Of a stretch of DNA of 64,000 nt, positions 42,323 through 50,505 are shown piece after piece. The first letter of the stretch is position 1, and every line of letters begins with the position of its first letter. The stretch is from Oceanobacillus senegalensis (GTDB lineage: Bacteria; Bacillota; Bacilli; Bacillales; Amphibacillaceae): the NCBI RefSeq assembly GCF_900176885.1, contig NZ_LT839648.1:433048-497047 (forward strand), in the 5' to 3' direction. The notes beneath the pieces are model-generated. The model searched no databases, had not been told where the DNA came from, and was given only the letters and a program-made list of their open reading frames with translations. A program made the translations under genes and the position numbers.

Positions 42323-43309
42323 ATGAATCTATCAACAACGGAATCGTTAAAAGAATTGGTTCATTTACCAGTTATCGTATCACCAATGTTTCTTGTGTCA
42401 AACACTGAAATGGTTATCCATGCCTGTAAAGCAGGAGTCATTGGTTCATTCCCTGCATTAAATGCACGAACAGAGAAGATATTGGCTGAATGGATGAAAC
42501 AAATAAAAGATGAACTGGAAAGGTATAAGAAGGAAAATCCGAATAAAAAGGTTGCACCCTGGGCGGTGAACTTTATCGCTCATCGGACCAATAAGCGTTA
42601 CCATGAAGACTTACAGCTCATTAAGAAGTATCAGCCACCAATTGTTATTACATCCTTAGGGGACCCAAGTCCAGTTGCTCAGGTAGTACATGAGTATGGT
42701 GGGATAGTATTAACAGATGTTATCAATATAACGTTTGCCAAAAAAGCCATTGAAAAAGGCGCAGATGGATTAATTCTTATATCTGCAGGTGCTGGTGGAC
42801 ATGGTGGCACATATAATCCTATCTCATTCGTTCATGAAGTCAGAACTTTCTGGGATGGCCCTATTGTTTTAGGTGGCGGATTGTCACAAGGGGAAGATAT
42901 TTTAGCTGCAGAAGTTATTGGTGCTGATTTCGTTTATATGGGTTCGCGTTTTATTCCTGCCGAAGAAAGTGCTGCATCAGATGCTTATAAAAAAATGGTC
43001 GTAGATTGTGGGATAGAGGATATCATCTATTCTGATGTATTTAGTGGAATTCATGCCAATTATTTAATCCCAAGTATCGTGAATGCTGGAATCGATCCGA
43101 AACAATTGGAAAATATGAAAAAGGAAGATTTATCCAAGGTGGGAAACGCGGATGCACGGGCTTGGAAGGATATTTTGGGAGCAGGTCAAGGAATTGGAGC
43201 CATTCAGAATCAGCAGTCTATTGCTGAAATTGTAGAGGAATTAGAGAAAGATTATCTTCAAGCAAGGAAAAAAATAACTGAAGGCCAGCAATTTGCTATG
43301 AAAAAGTAA
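42323..43309 (+). CDS. Nitronate monooxygenase family flavoprotein
   Basis: TIM-barrel FMN protein of 328 residues of the NMO/2-nitropropane dioxygenase group. Typical are PVIVSPMFLVSNTEMV at the start, SLGDPSPVAQVVHEYG, ISAGAGGHGGTYNP with the expected catalytic His, and PIVLGGGLSQGEDILAAEVIGADFVYMG for phosphate binding. Many such genes in acyl-CoA clusters have unknown substrates and may act as enoyl or nitronate detoxifying oxidases. Spacing of 13 bases to the isomerase and 22 to the ligase shows an operon. Confidence 0.88.
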   Translation: MNLSTTESLKELVHLPVIVSPMFLVSNTEMVIHACKAGVIGSFPALNARTEKILAEWMKQIKDELERYKKENPNKKVAPWAVNFIAHRTNKRYHEDLQLIKKYQPPIVITSLGDPSPVAQVVHEYGGIVLTDVINITFAKKAIEKGADGLILISAGAGGHGGTYNPISFVHEVRTFWDGPIVLGGGLSQGEDILAAEVIGADFVYMGSRFIPAEESAASDAYKKMVVDCGIEDIIYSDVFSGIHANYLIPSIVNAGIDPKQLENMKKEDLSKVGNADARAWKDILGAGQGIGAIQNQQSIAEIVEELEKDYLQARKKITEGQQFAMKK

Positions 43310-43331
43310 ATATAAGGAGGAGACGAAGTCT

Positions 43332-44921
43332 ATGAATACCCCATTAACACCACTTGATTGGAAACGAAGAGCCATAAAATATTATCCTGATAAAATTGCC
43401 GTGATTGATGATGATAAGGAATTTACGTATAAAGAGTTTGGTGAAAGAACGGACAGACTGGCTGTTGCACTTCATAATAAAGGGATTAAAGAAGGTGATC
43501 ATGTTGCTGTCATGCTTCCAAATACACATTATATGCTAGAAGCTTTCTATGGAATCTGTCAGCTTGGGGCAGTAATGGTACCTTTAAACTACCGTATTTC
43601 TGCATCAGACATGGAATATATCATCAATCACAGTGATGCAAAATTGCTTATTGTAGACGAGGAATTTGCAACACCGATTGAAGAAATAGTTGGCAATTTA
43701 AATTTAGAGGAAATTATTCTTGTTCCGGTAGAAGGCCAACATTCATCATTAAAAAGCATTGACTATGAATCATTTCTAAGACATGCACCAGATATAGAAC
43801 CCCCAGAGGTTGAAATTGATGAGAATCAATTACTAACATTAAACTACACCAGTGGTACTACCTCTAAGCCAAAGGGCGTTATGCAAACCCACCGCGGAAA
43901 TTACATGAATGCAGCAAACTTTATAAATCATATGGATGTGAAATTTGATGATGTGTACCTGCATACCCTACCAATGTTCCATGCCAATGGTTGGGGTGGT
44001 GTTTGGGCAATTACCGCTGCAGGTGGAACACATGTCTGTTTACGAAAGGTAGACCCGCCAGTAATTCTTGATCTATTTGAAAAGAGAGGGATTAGTTTAT
44101 TATGTGGGGCACCCACCGTTATTAATATGCTTGTCAACCATCCTAAAGCAAAGGAAGCAACTATTACAACGAATCCACGTATGGGGACAGCTGGATCTCC
44201 TCCAGCAGCTGCACTCATTCAAAAAGCCCAAGAACTCTTAGGACTTGAGATGATTCATGTGTATGGATTGACAGAAACGGCTCCATTTATTTTATATTGT
44301 GAATGGAAGAAAGAATTTGATTCAAAGTCTGCCGATGACCAAGCAACCATTAAAGCTAGACAGGGTATTGAACTTGCCTTCAATGGGGAGACCAAGGTTA
44401 TTGGACCAGACGGGGAAGAAGTTGAATGGAATGGTGAAGAATTAGGCGAAATCGTTACCCGAGGAAATGTTGTTATGAAAGGATATTACAAGGATCCAGA
44501 AAAAACAGCAGAAGCCATTAAGGATGGCTGGTTTCATACTGGTGACCTTGCCGTGACACATCCAGATGGTTATATTGAAATTCGTGACCGTGCTAAGGAT
44601 TTAATTATTTCTGGTGGTGAAAATATTTCTTCTACAGAGGTCGAAGGTGTGCTCTATAGACATCCGGAGATCCTTGAGGTTGCCGTTATTGCTATTCCAG
44701 ATGAAAAATGGGGAGAGGTACCGAAGGCGATTATCGTATTACGGGAAAATGCGAAAACAACAGAACAAGATATAATTAATTACTGCCGAGATAACATGGC
44801 CCACTTTAAAGCACCTAAGGCTGTCGAATTTGTCGAAAGTCTACCAAAAACAGCAACAGGAAAACTGCAGAAATTCCGCTTAAGGGAAATGCACTGGGGT
44901 GGGCCTAAAAAAGTTAATTAA
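43332..44921 (+). CDS. Acyl-CoA ligase (medium/long-chain type)
   Basis: AMP-forming ligase of 529 residues. Core motifs: P-loop NYTSGTTSKPKGVMQTHRG, acyl-site VYGLTETAPF, hinge RDRAKDLIISGGENISS, and catalytic Lys in LPKTATGKLQKF. The C-terminus HWGGPKKVN is characteristic of FadD-like/dimethyl-sulfoniopropionate-type ligases. It is one of four ligases in the window and the only one in this operon. AAGGAGGAGA precedes ATG. Confidence 0.92.
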   Translation: MNTPLTPLDWKRRAIKYYPDKIAVIDDDKEFTYKEFGERTDRLAVALHNKGIKEGDHVAVMLPNTHYMLEAFYGICQLGAVMVPLNYRISASDMEYIINHSDAKLLIVDEEFATPIEEIVGNLNLEEIILVPVEGQHSSLKSIDYESFLRHAPDIEPPEVEIDENQLLTLNYTSGTTSKPKGVMQTHRGNYMNAANFINHMDVKFDDVYLHTLPMFHANGWGGVWAITAAGGTHVCLRKVDPPVILDLFEKRGISLLCGAPTVINMLVNHPKAKEATITTNPRMGTAGSPPAAALIQKAQELLGLEMIHVYGLTETAPFILYCEWKKEFDSKSADDQATIKARQGIELAFNGETKVIGPDGEEVEWNGEELGEIVTRGNVVMKGYYKDPEKTAEAIKDGWFHTGDLAVTHPDGYIEIRDRAKDLIISGGENISSTEVEGVLYRHPEILEVAVIAIPDEKWGEVPKAIIVLRENAKTTEQDIINYCRDNMAHFKAPKAVEFVESLPKTATGKLQKFRLREMHWGGPKKVN

Positions 44922-44972
44922 TTTAGCTGTTTTCTACATCAAAGAATAGTAATTATCCATGGAATAATCTAT

Positions 44973-45017
44973 GAAAAGTAGCCCCAACTATTCATAAAAA
45001 AGTTGAGGCTATTTTTC
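44973..45017. terminator. Bidirectional terminator
   Basis: GAAAAGTAGCCCCAACT (44973-44989) and AGTTGAGGCTATTTTTC (45001-45017) pair with two mismatches, T-rich on both strands, between convergent genes. Confidence 0.85.
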
Positions 45018-45122
45018 ATCCTATTGATTCTTCTCTTTTGTCGTAATTCCACTTATACCCTAGCTTAACCTCTATAACCTTCATAATTCCTAGTAATAAG
45101 AGTTTGTTACTTAAAGAATTCC

Positions 45123-45950
45123 TTAAGCATTTCCAATTGGGCTTCGACAAATCCCAATAGGTATCCCTTTTTGATTAAGCTCTTTTTTCAAGTTTACGAT
45201 AGGAGTTCCCTGATAAACCTGTTCAATAATGTTATAGAATGTTGCTCTGTCTTGTTTACTAATATGTTGCTGGGTAATCATTTTTTGAAAGATTTGACTG
45301 ATTTCCATCGGATAGATATTTCCTGCAATGGAAGATAGACGGTTAAACCCCAGTGATACGTTTTCCTCTAATTCCACTTCTCCACCGGCATAAAAATAAA
45401 AGTCGCTTCTTCTTATCCCTTTTTTTAGTAATCCAACCTTCTCTTTATTACCGGCCTCTTTTACTCCTACCACTAAATCTATTTCACTTAACTCAATCAT
45501 ACTTTTTACTGATAAATCAAAGCCTGTTCTTTTTGGATTGTTATACAGAATAGTAGGTTTGTTACTAAGATCTGTTATTCTTTTTGTATAAACCAGTGCC
45601 TCTTCTTGTGATGGTAGAATATATGGTGGATAGCCAAGCATGATGCCTGATATTTTGGTTTCACGAATTTCTTTAGCTAGTTCTTCTGCCTCTTTCTGTC
45701 TTATAGCTGATATACCAAATAAAATCTCCATATTATCAATAAGTTCTGTTTCCGATACAAGCTCGTTTATCAATTCAACTTTCTCTTTCAAGTTTAAGCT
45801 ATGTTGTTCACCAGTCGACCCAGAGACAAGCACAGACTTTACACCTTGTTTATACAAGTCCTTTATATGAGCAATAGTGCCTTGACTATTTAAAGACTCA
45901 TCTTCAAAAAATGCTGTTGTGACAGCAATGTGAAAGGTTTGTTTAAGCAA
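45123..45950 (-). CDS. DapA-family aldolase/lyase
   Basis: Dihydrodipicolinate synthase/N-acetylneuraminate lyase-type TIM barrel of 275 residues. The GSTGEQHSLN phosphate-like motif starts near residue 44, Tyr136 is in ILYNNPKRTG, and the Schiff-base Lys164 in VVGVKEAGN. It is shorter than true DapA (about 290) and lacks the lysine-biosynthesis neighbourhood, so it is rather a catabolic 2-keto acid aldolase or dehydratase. TTG start at 45950 with AAAGGGGG 7 bases upstream. Transcribed towards the ligase operon. Confidence 0.85.
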   Translation of the reverse strand: MLKQTFHIAVTTAFFEDESLNSQGTIAHIKDLYKQGVKSVLVSGSTGEQHSLNLKEKVELINELVSETELIDNMEILFGISAIRQKEAEELAKEIRETKISGIMLGYPPYILPSQEEALVYTKRITDLSNKPTILYNNPKRTGFDLSVKSMIELSEIDLVVGVKEAGNKEKVGLLKKGIRRSDFYFYAGGEVELEENVSLGFNRLSSIAGNIYPMEISQIFQKMITQQHISKQDRATFYNIIEQVYQGTPIVNLKKELNQKGIPIGICRSPIGNA

Positions 45951-46166
45951 AATGTTCCCCCTTTCTCTATTTTAGTATAAGTCTTTATTTCTATTAAGAA
46001 CGGTACTCCTTATAGCTATATAGGAATCGGTGCCAGTATTCTAACAACCATCCGTAACATTTTTTGTTAACAATTGTGGCAAAAAGCTAAATGATTGCAG
46101 GGCTTATTAATATTTCGAATCTAAAGGTTGAAAAAGTAGGGAGTCTAGTTTTATATTCCATGGTAC

Positions 46167-46760
46167 TTAGTTGCTTTTAATGGATACTTTCTTCGTATGA
46201 AATGTAGCTATTTTGACAACTTGCTCGGCCATATAAGATTTCGAATGCTGGAAGTCACTTCTGATCCATTCGATAATTAATCCGATTATCCCATATACAC
46301 GGTAATGATAAAAAAGCTTCAAGTTTATGTCGTTTGGAACATGATTTGATGTGAAATCAATATCTTCCTTGAAGTGCTTTTCCAACGAACGTACCATTTC
46401 CTCCTGAAAATTAATGGATACCCTTGAACTTAACATGGTTTGATAAAAGTCTCTGTTTATAAGAAAGTGGTCAAAGAGGCAAGTGGTAGATAACTCTCTA
46501 ATATTTACTTCATCTGTCAAATGTTGATAAGGCTTGCGAAAAGCGAATCGAAGTTCGTCTAGCTTTTCATCCATCATTTCCTGAAGCAAATCTTCTTTCT
46601 GTTCATAATGAATATAGAATGTTCCCCGATTATAATCTGCCTTTTTAACGATTTCCGTAATCGTGATGTCTTCAAAACATTTTTCCTTCAGCAATGCTAA
46701 TAACGTACATTGAAATGCCTTTTTTGTTCGCTTCACTCGTTTATCAACGGTTTTTTTCAT
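46167..46760 (-). CDS. TetR/AcrR family transcriptional regulator
   Basis: Regulator of 197 residues with an N-terminal HTH (ITITEIVKKADYNRGTFYIHY followed by EQKEDLLQEM) and a TetR_C C-terminal part containing YRVYGIIGLIIEWIRSDF. AAAGAGG is 7 bases before ATG. It is divergent from an aldehyde dehydrogenase, and a perfect inverted repeat in that gene's leader (46898-46913) is a likely operator. Ligand unknown. Confidence 0.88.
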   Translation of the reverse strand: MKKTVDKRVKRTKKAFQCTLLALLKEKCFEDITITEIVKKADYNRGTFYIHYEQKEDLLQEMMDEKLDELRFAFRKPYQHLTDEVNIRELSTTCLFDHFLINRDFYQTMLSSRVSINFQEEMVRSLEKHFKEDIDFTSNHVPNDINLKLFYHYRVYGIIGLIIEWIRSDFQHSKSYMAEQVVKIATFHTKKVSIKSN

Positions 46761-46850
46761 TTAGATACCTCTTTTATAAAAAAATTTAAACTTTCATGAA
46801 CAAAATAGAAGGAAGTGTTTAGTTATAGACATTTACTGTAATTTTAATTA

Positions 46851-46879
46851 TTGAATGCGTTTTCAACTTAACTTATAAT
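46851..46879 (+). promoter_or_regulatory. Sigma-A promoter of the aldehyde dehydrogenase
   Basis: TTGAAT (46851-46856), 17 bases, TATAAT (46874-46879). Confidence 0.75.
46852..46865 (+). promoter_or_regulatory. cre-like site overlapping the -35
   Basis: TGAATGCGTTTTCA deviates from the cre consensus only at position 5 and lies over the -35 hexamer, a position of direct CcpA repression. Confidence 0.6.
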
Positions 46880-46897
46880 CGAACCATACTTATATTT

Positions 46898-46913
46898 TAC
46901 TAAAAATTTAGTA
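46898..46913. promoter_or_regulatory. Candidate TetR operator
   Basis: TACTAAA (46898-46904), AA, TTTAGTA (46907-46913): a perfect 7-2-7 inverted repeat just after the predicted transcription start of the aldehyde dehydrogenase gene, between it and the divergent TetR gene. Confidence 0.6.
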
Positions 46914-46942
46914 TATTTTAAATATAAAAGGAGGAAGCTTGT

Positions 46943-48436
46943 ATGTCAACTTTAGTGTCTTTAAATCGCAAAGCTGCTGCATTTACGTCTAAACCATTGA
47001 AAATGTTTATCGGAGGAAAGTGGGTAGATGCCCTTTCTGGAAAAAGAACAGAGGTTCGAAATCCAGCAGATGGAACGATGATTACGACTGTAGCAGAGGC
47101 GGATAAGGAGGATGTGGATGTCGCTGTTCGGGCAGCACGTAAGGCGTTTGAAGAGGGACCATGGTCTAGAATGAAGCCAAATGAACGAGCAAAACTTATG
47201 TTGAAATTGGCAGATTTAATTGAAGAGAACGGAGAGGAATTAGCTCATCTAGATACATTAGATTACGGTCAGCCATTATCAACAACATTAGGCTTTGCTG
47301 GTGCTGCTGCAGATAATTTTCGTTATTATGCAGGCTGGGCAACAAAGTTAACTGGTGAAACACACACATCTTCCATTCCTGGTGAAGTTTTTAACTATAC
47401 AAGAAGGGAACCACTTGGAGTCTGTGCGGGGATTGTTCCATGGAATGCTCCACTAATGAATGCCATCATGAAAATATCAGCGCCCCTTGCAGTGGGGAAC
47501 ACCGTTGTTATAAAGCCTTCAGAGGAAACGCCGATTAGCCTATTGCGTTTTGCTGAGCTTGTCCAAGAAGTTGGATTCCCTGATGGTGTGGTGAACATTA
47601 TTACGGGTCATGGCTCCACTGCAGGCGATGCAATGGCCTCCCATCCAGATGTTGACAAGATTGCGTTTACTGGTTCCACAGCGACTGGAAGAAAAATCAT
47701 TCAAAATAGTGCAGTAAACATTAAGAAGGTTACGTTGGAATTAGGTGGAAAATCAGCCCATGTTATTTTCTCGGATGCTGATTATGAACAAGCACTTCAA
47801 AATGCAGCCAACGCTGTATTTTGGAATTCGGGTCAGGTGTGTTTTGCTGGGTCCCGATTGTTTGTTGAAAAAGGGATTTACGATAATTTCTTAAGTGATT
47901 TAGCAGAGTACTCCAAGAATTATAAGGTTGGTAATGGGTTTGATGAATCATCTGTTATTGGACCGTTGATTTCAGCTAAACAAAAACACCGTGTTTTAAA
48001 TTACGTGGATATTGGTCAAAAAGAGGGAGCAGAAATGTTAATCGGTGGTGAAGCAACGGAAGCCGATTTACGCGATGGATATTTCGTGAAGCCAACGGTT
48101 ATGGCAAATGTAAACAATGACATGACCATAGCTAAAGAAGAGATTTTCGGCCCTGTGGTTTCAGCAATCCCGTTCGATGGCGAGGATGAAGTAATTCGTT
48201 TAGCCAACCAAACAGAATATGGATTAGGTGGAGGCATTTGTACGACGAACCTGAAGAAGGCACATAAAGTAGCCCATGCCATGAATACAGGTAATGTTTG
48301 GATAAACACGTACAATATTACCGAACCAAATTCACCGTTTGGAGGATATAAGCAAAGTGGATTAGGAAGAGAAAACGGTGCTGCCTCTATTGATGCCTAT
48401 ACAGAAATTAAGAATGTATGGATTGATTTAAACTAA
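46943..48436 (+). CDS. Aldehyde dehydrogenase
   Basis: ALDH of 497 residues, similar to phenylacetaldehyde/betaine-aldehyde types. Glu266 (TLELGGKSAH) and nucleophile Cys300 (NSGQVCFAGS) are present, with VPWNAPLM as cofactor motif and NSPFGGYKQSGLGRE at the C-terminus. AAAGGAGGAAG is 7 bases before ATG. The upstream region has a sigma-A promoter, a cre-like site and an operator-like repeat, so it is probably induced by an aldehyde or acid via the divergent TetR and repressed by glucose. It could oxidise the aldehyde made by the alcohol dehydrogenase at 55192. Confidence 0.92.
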   Translation: MSTLVSLNRKAAAFTSKPLKMFIGGKWVDALSGKRTEVRNPADGTMITTVAEADKEDVDVAVRAARKAFEEGPWSRMKPNERAKLMLKLADLIEENGEELAHLDTLDYGQPLSTTLGFAGAAADNFRYYAGWATKLTGETHTSSIPGEVFNYTRREPLGVCAGIVPWNAPLMNAIMKISAPLAVGNTVVIKPSEETPISLLRFAELVQEVGFPDGVVNIITGHGSTAGDAMASHPDVDKIAFTGSTATGRKIIQNSAVNIKKVTLELGGKSAHVIFSDADYEQALQNAANAVFWNSGQVCFAGSRLFVEKGIYDNFLSDLAEYSKNYKVGNGFDESSVIGPLISAKQKHRVLNYVDIGQKEGAEMLIGGEATEADLRDGYFVKPTVMANVNNDMTIAKEEIFGPVVSAIPFDGEDEVIRLANQTEYGLGGGICTTNLKKAHKVAHAMNTGNVWINTYNITEPNSPFGGYKQSGLGRENGAASIDAYTEIKNVWIDLN

Positions 48437-48527
48437 GTCGCTTTTCATACATTTTGTTGCTTTACTCATTCGCACTTGTAGGAAAATGTGCAGTACATGG
48501 TGGAGATTAATAGTACTTTAAGATTGC

Positions 48528-48710
48528 TGCGGAAATACATCAGATACGTGGTGTTCCTATTGGAAAGGAGGGCACCGTCAACTTCGGGTGCAGAAAAAGT
48601 GATTTCTTTTTCAAGAAGTTGACTTTCCTCCGTACCGCTACAAAAGTGGGTGGTATGAATTCGAGCACCAACCAGCGCAGTATAATTCCGCAGCGGTATT
48701 AAACATCTCC
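48528..48710. repeat. Intergenic repeat, diverged relative of the 12.6/16.2 kb blocks
   Basis: Bounded by GCGGAAATACATCAGATACG at 48529 and CCGCAGCGGTATT at 48689. It includes TTCAAGAAGTTGACTTTCCT, resembling the left block's CAAGTAGTCGACTGTCCTCC. Not coding. Confidence 0.6.
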
Positions 48711-48800
48711 GACAGGTTACTGCGCATCTCTCTAAGTCAAAAACAATCTTATAGAAAACAGTCTAAACAAAGGTGCGTAATGGATTTAATTCATTAATAA

Positions 48801-48835
48801 GTTAAGAGGTGAAACGTCTCCTTTCGTCTCTTAAC
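48801..48835 (+). promoter_or_regulatory. Long leader hairpin before the ligase operon
   Basis: GTTAAGAGGTGAAA (48801-48814) pairs with TTTCGTCTCTTAAC (48822-48835), 14 bp with two G-U pairs and a 7-base loop CGTCTCC. No T tract follows, so it is not a normal terminator; the ligase start is 50 bases downstream. Confidence 0.5.
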
Positions 48836-48885
48836 GTAAATATTTAAATGAGAAAGTACTTATTAGGTTTACGGAGGTGCATCTA

Positions 48886-50478
48886 GTGTATAAAGGCTTA
48901 GAAACATTTCCTGCCATTGTTGAATATCGAGCAAAACAAAAACCACAGGAGCGATTCATTCAATTTGAACAAGAAAGTTTGACATACAAGCAATGGAATG
49001 ACAATGGAAATAAAGTCGCCAATTTAGCAAAAAACTTAGGGTTAGCAAAAGGTGATACTTGTGCTGTCATGCTTCCGAATGGTCCGGCATTTCTAAATAC
49101 ATGGCTTGGATTAGCGAAGCTTGGTGTAGTTGAGGTACCAATTAATACAGCATTTAAGGGAGACTTACTTTCATATATTCTTAATAAAGCGGAATGTCGT
49201 GCAATTGTTCTGTCAGCAGAATGGGCAGAGAGAATATCAGAAGTAGAAGAGGAATTAGATTACCTTGAACATATCATTGTTGTTGGATCTTCTCTAAAAA
49301 ATAAAAAAAACTCTGGTAACGTTACATGGCATTTCTTTGAGTCATTATTAAATAAGGCTGATAGTTCTCCCATTGAGGAGGATATTCAACCAGATCATCC
49401 TTCTGTCATCCTTTTTACTTCAGGTACAACGGGGCCTTCCAAAGGAGTTGTGTTAAGTCATCGTGCCAACTTTAGTGTGGCGAAAACGGCTTGTGGATTA
49501 ATGAATTATGAAGAGGACGACAGGCTATTCACTGTTTTTCCGTTATTCCACGTAAATGCCCGCTACACCACGGTTCTTGTGGCATTACTTGTGAATTGTG
49601 ATGTTGTTATGCATAACCGTTTTTCTGCCTCTAGATTTTGGGATATCTGTCGTCGTGAAAACATTACGGCATTCAATTTTATGGGATCGATGTTGACTAT
49701 TTTGATGAAGCAGCCCGAGCGTTCGGATGATGCCGATAATCCTGTAAAAAAAGCATATGGTGCACCAACACCTATTGAAATTTATGAAGACTTTCAACAA
49801 AGATTTGGAATGGAAATATCTGAGGTTTATGGTTCAACGGAATTAGGGACCGTTGCAGCAAATGCTGCAGAAACCTTTCGAAAAGGTGCCTGTGGACAAA
49901 TTGTTCCTATCTATGACTGTGAAATCCATGATGATGAAGGCAAACCTTGCCCAGTTGGAAAAAGTGGCGAAATAGTTGTTCGGCCGAAGAAGCCAGGAAT
50001 CATGTTTACAGAATATTACGGAAACCCGGTGGCCACGGTTAATTCCTGGAAGGATTTATGGTTCCATACAGGGGATACTGGTCGTATGGATGATGATGGT
50101 TATCTTTACTTTATTGATAGGAAGAAAGATGTCATTCGTAGAAAGGGAGAAAATATTTCCTCCTATGAAGTAGAACGTGTTATCAATGACCATCCAAAAA
50201 TCTATGAATCTGCCGTTATTGGTGTTCCATCAGAGTTGTCAGAGGAAGAGGTTCTTGCAGTCATTGTTTTAAGAGAACGAGAAAGTTTGAAGTATGAAGA
50301 GTTACTCGATTTCTGTCAAAAACGAATGGCTTATTTTGCAGTACCTCGTTATATCCGCTATGTGGATACATTTCCTCGAAATACTTCACAGCGAATAGAA
50401 AAATATAAGCTTCGGAAAGAGGGAATAACAGAAGATACTTGGGATCGTGAATTAGTTGGCTATAAGTTACAACGTTAA
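48886..50478 (+). CDS. Acyl-CoA ligase (tandem copy A)
   Basis: AMP-forming ligase of 530 residues. P-loop FTSGTTGPSKGVVLSH, VYGSTELGTVAANAAETF at the acyl site, hinge DRKKDVIRRKGENISSYE, and a C-terminus FPRNTSQRIEKYKLRKEG in which the usual catalytic Lys of PKT-x-x-GK is replaced by Arg-Ile-Glu-Lys, seen also in crotonobetaine/carnitine-CoA ligase (CaiC)-like proteins. GTG 48886 has GGAGG 8 bases upstream; homology to copy B (MYNGKETF) confirms it. Copy B follows 27 bases later. Confidence 0.9.
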   Translation: MYKGLETFPAIVEYRAKQKPQERFIQFEQESLTYKQWNDNGNKVANLAKNLGLAKGDTCAVMLPNGPAFLNTWLGLAKLGVVEVPINTAFKGDLLSYILNKAECRAIVLSAEWAERISEVEEELDYLEHIIVVGSSLKNKKNSGNVTWHFFESLLNKADSSPIEEDIQPDHPSVILFTSGTTGPSKGVVLSHRANFSVAKTACGLMNYEEDDRLFTVFPLFHVNARYTTVLVALLVNCDVVMHNRFSASRFWDICRRENITAFNFMGSMLTILMKQPERSDDADNPVKKAYGAPTPIEIYEDFQQRFGMEISEVYGSTELGTVAANAAETFRKGACGQIVPIYDCEIHDDEGKPCPVGKSGEIVVRPKKPGIMFTEYYGNPVATVNSWKDLWFHTGDTGRMDDDGYLYFIDRKKDVIRRKGENISSYEVERVINDHPKIYESAVIGVPSELSEEEVLAVIVLRERESLKYEELLDFCQKRMAYFAVPRYIRYVDTFPRNTSQRIEKYKLRKEGITEDTWDRELVGYKLQR

Positions 50479-50505
50479 CGACATTTTGGTGGAGGGGAGA
50501 TGAAT

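Noticed and set aside
45123..45950. dapA of lysine biosynthesis
   Set aside because: Shorter than DapA, no asd or dap neighbours, flanked by catabolic genes; kept as DapA-family lyase only.
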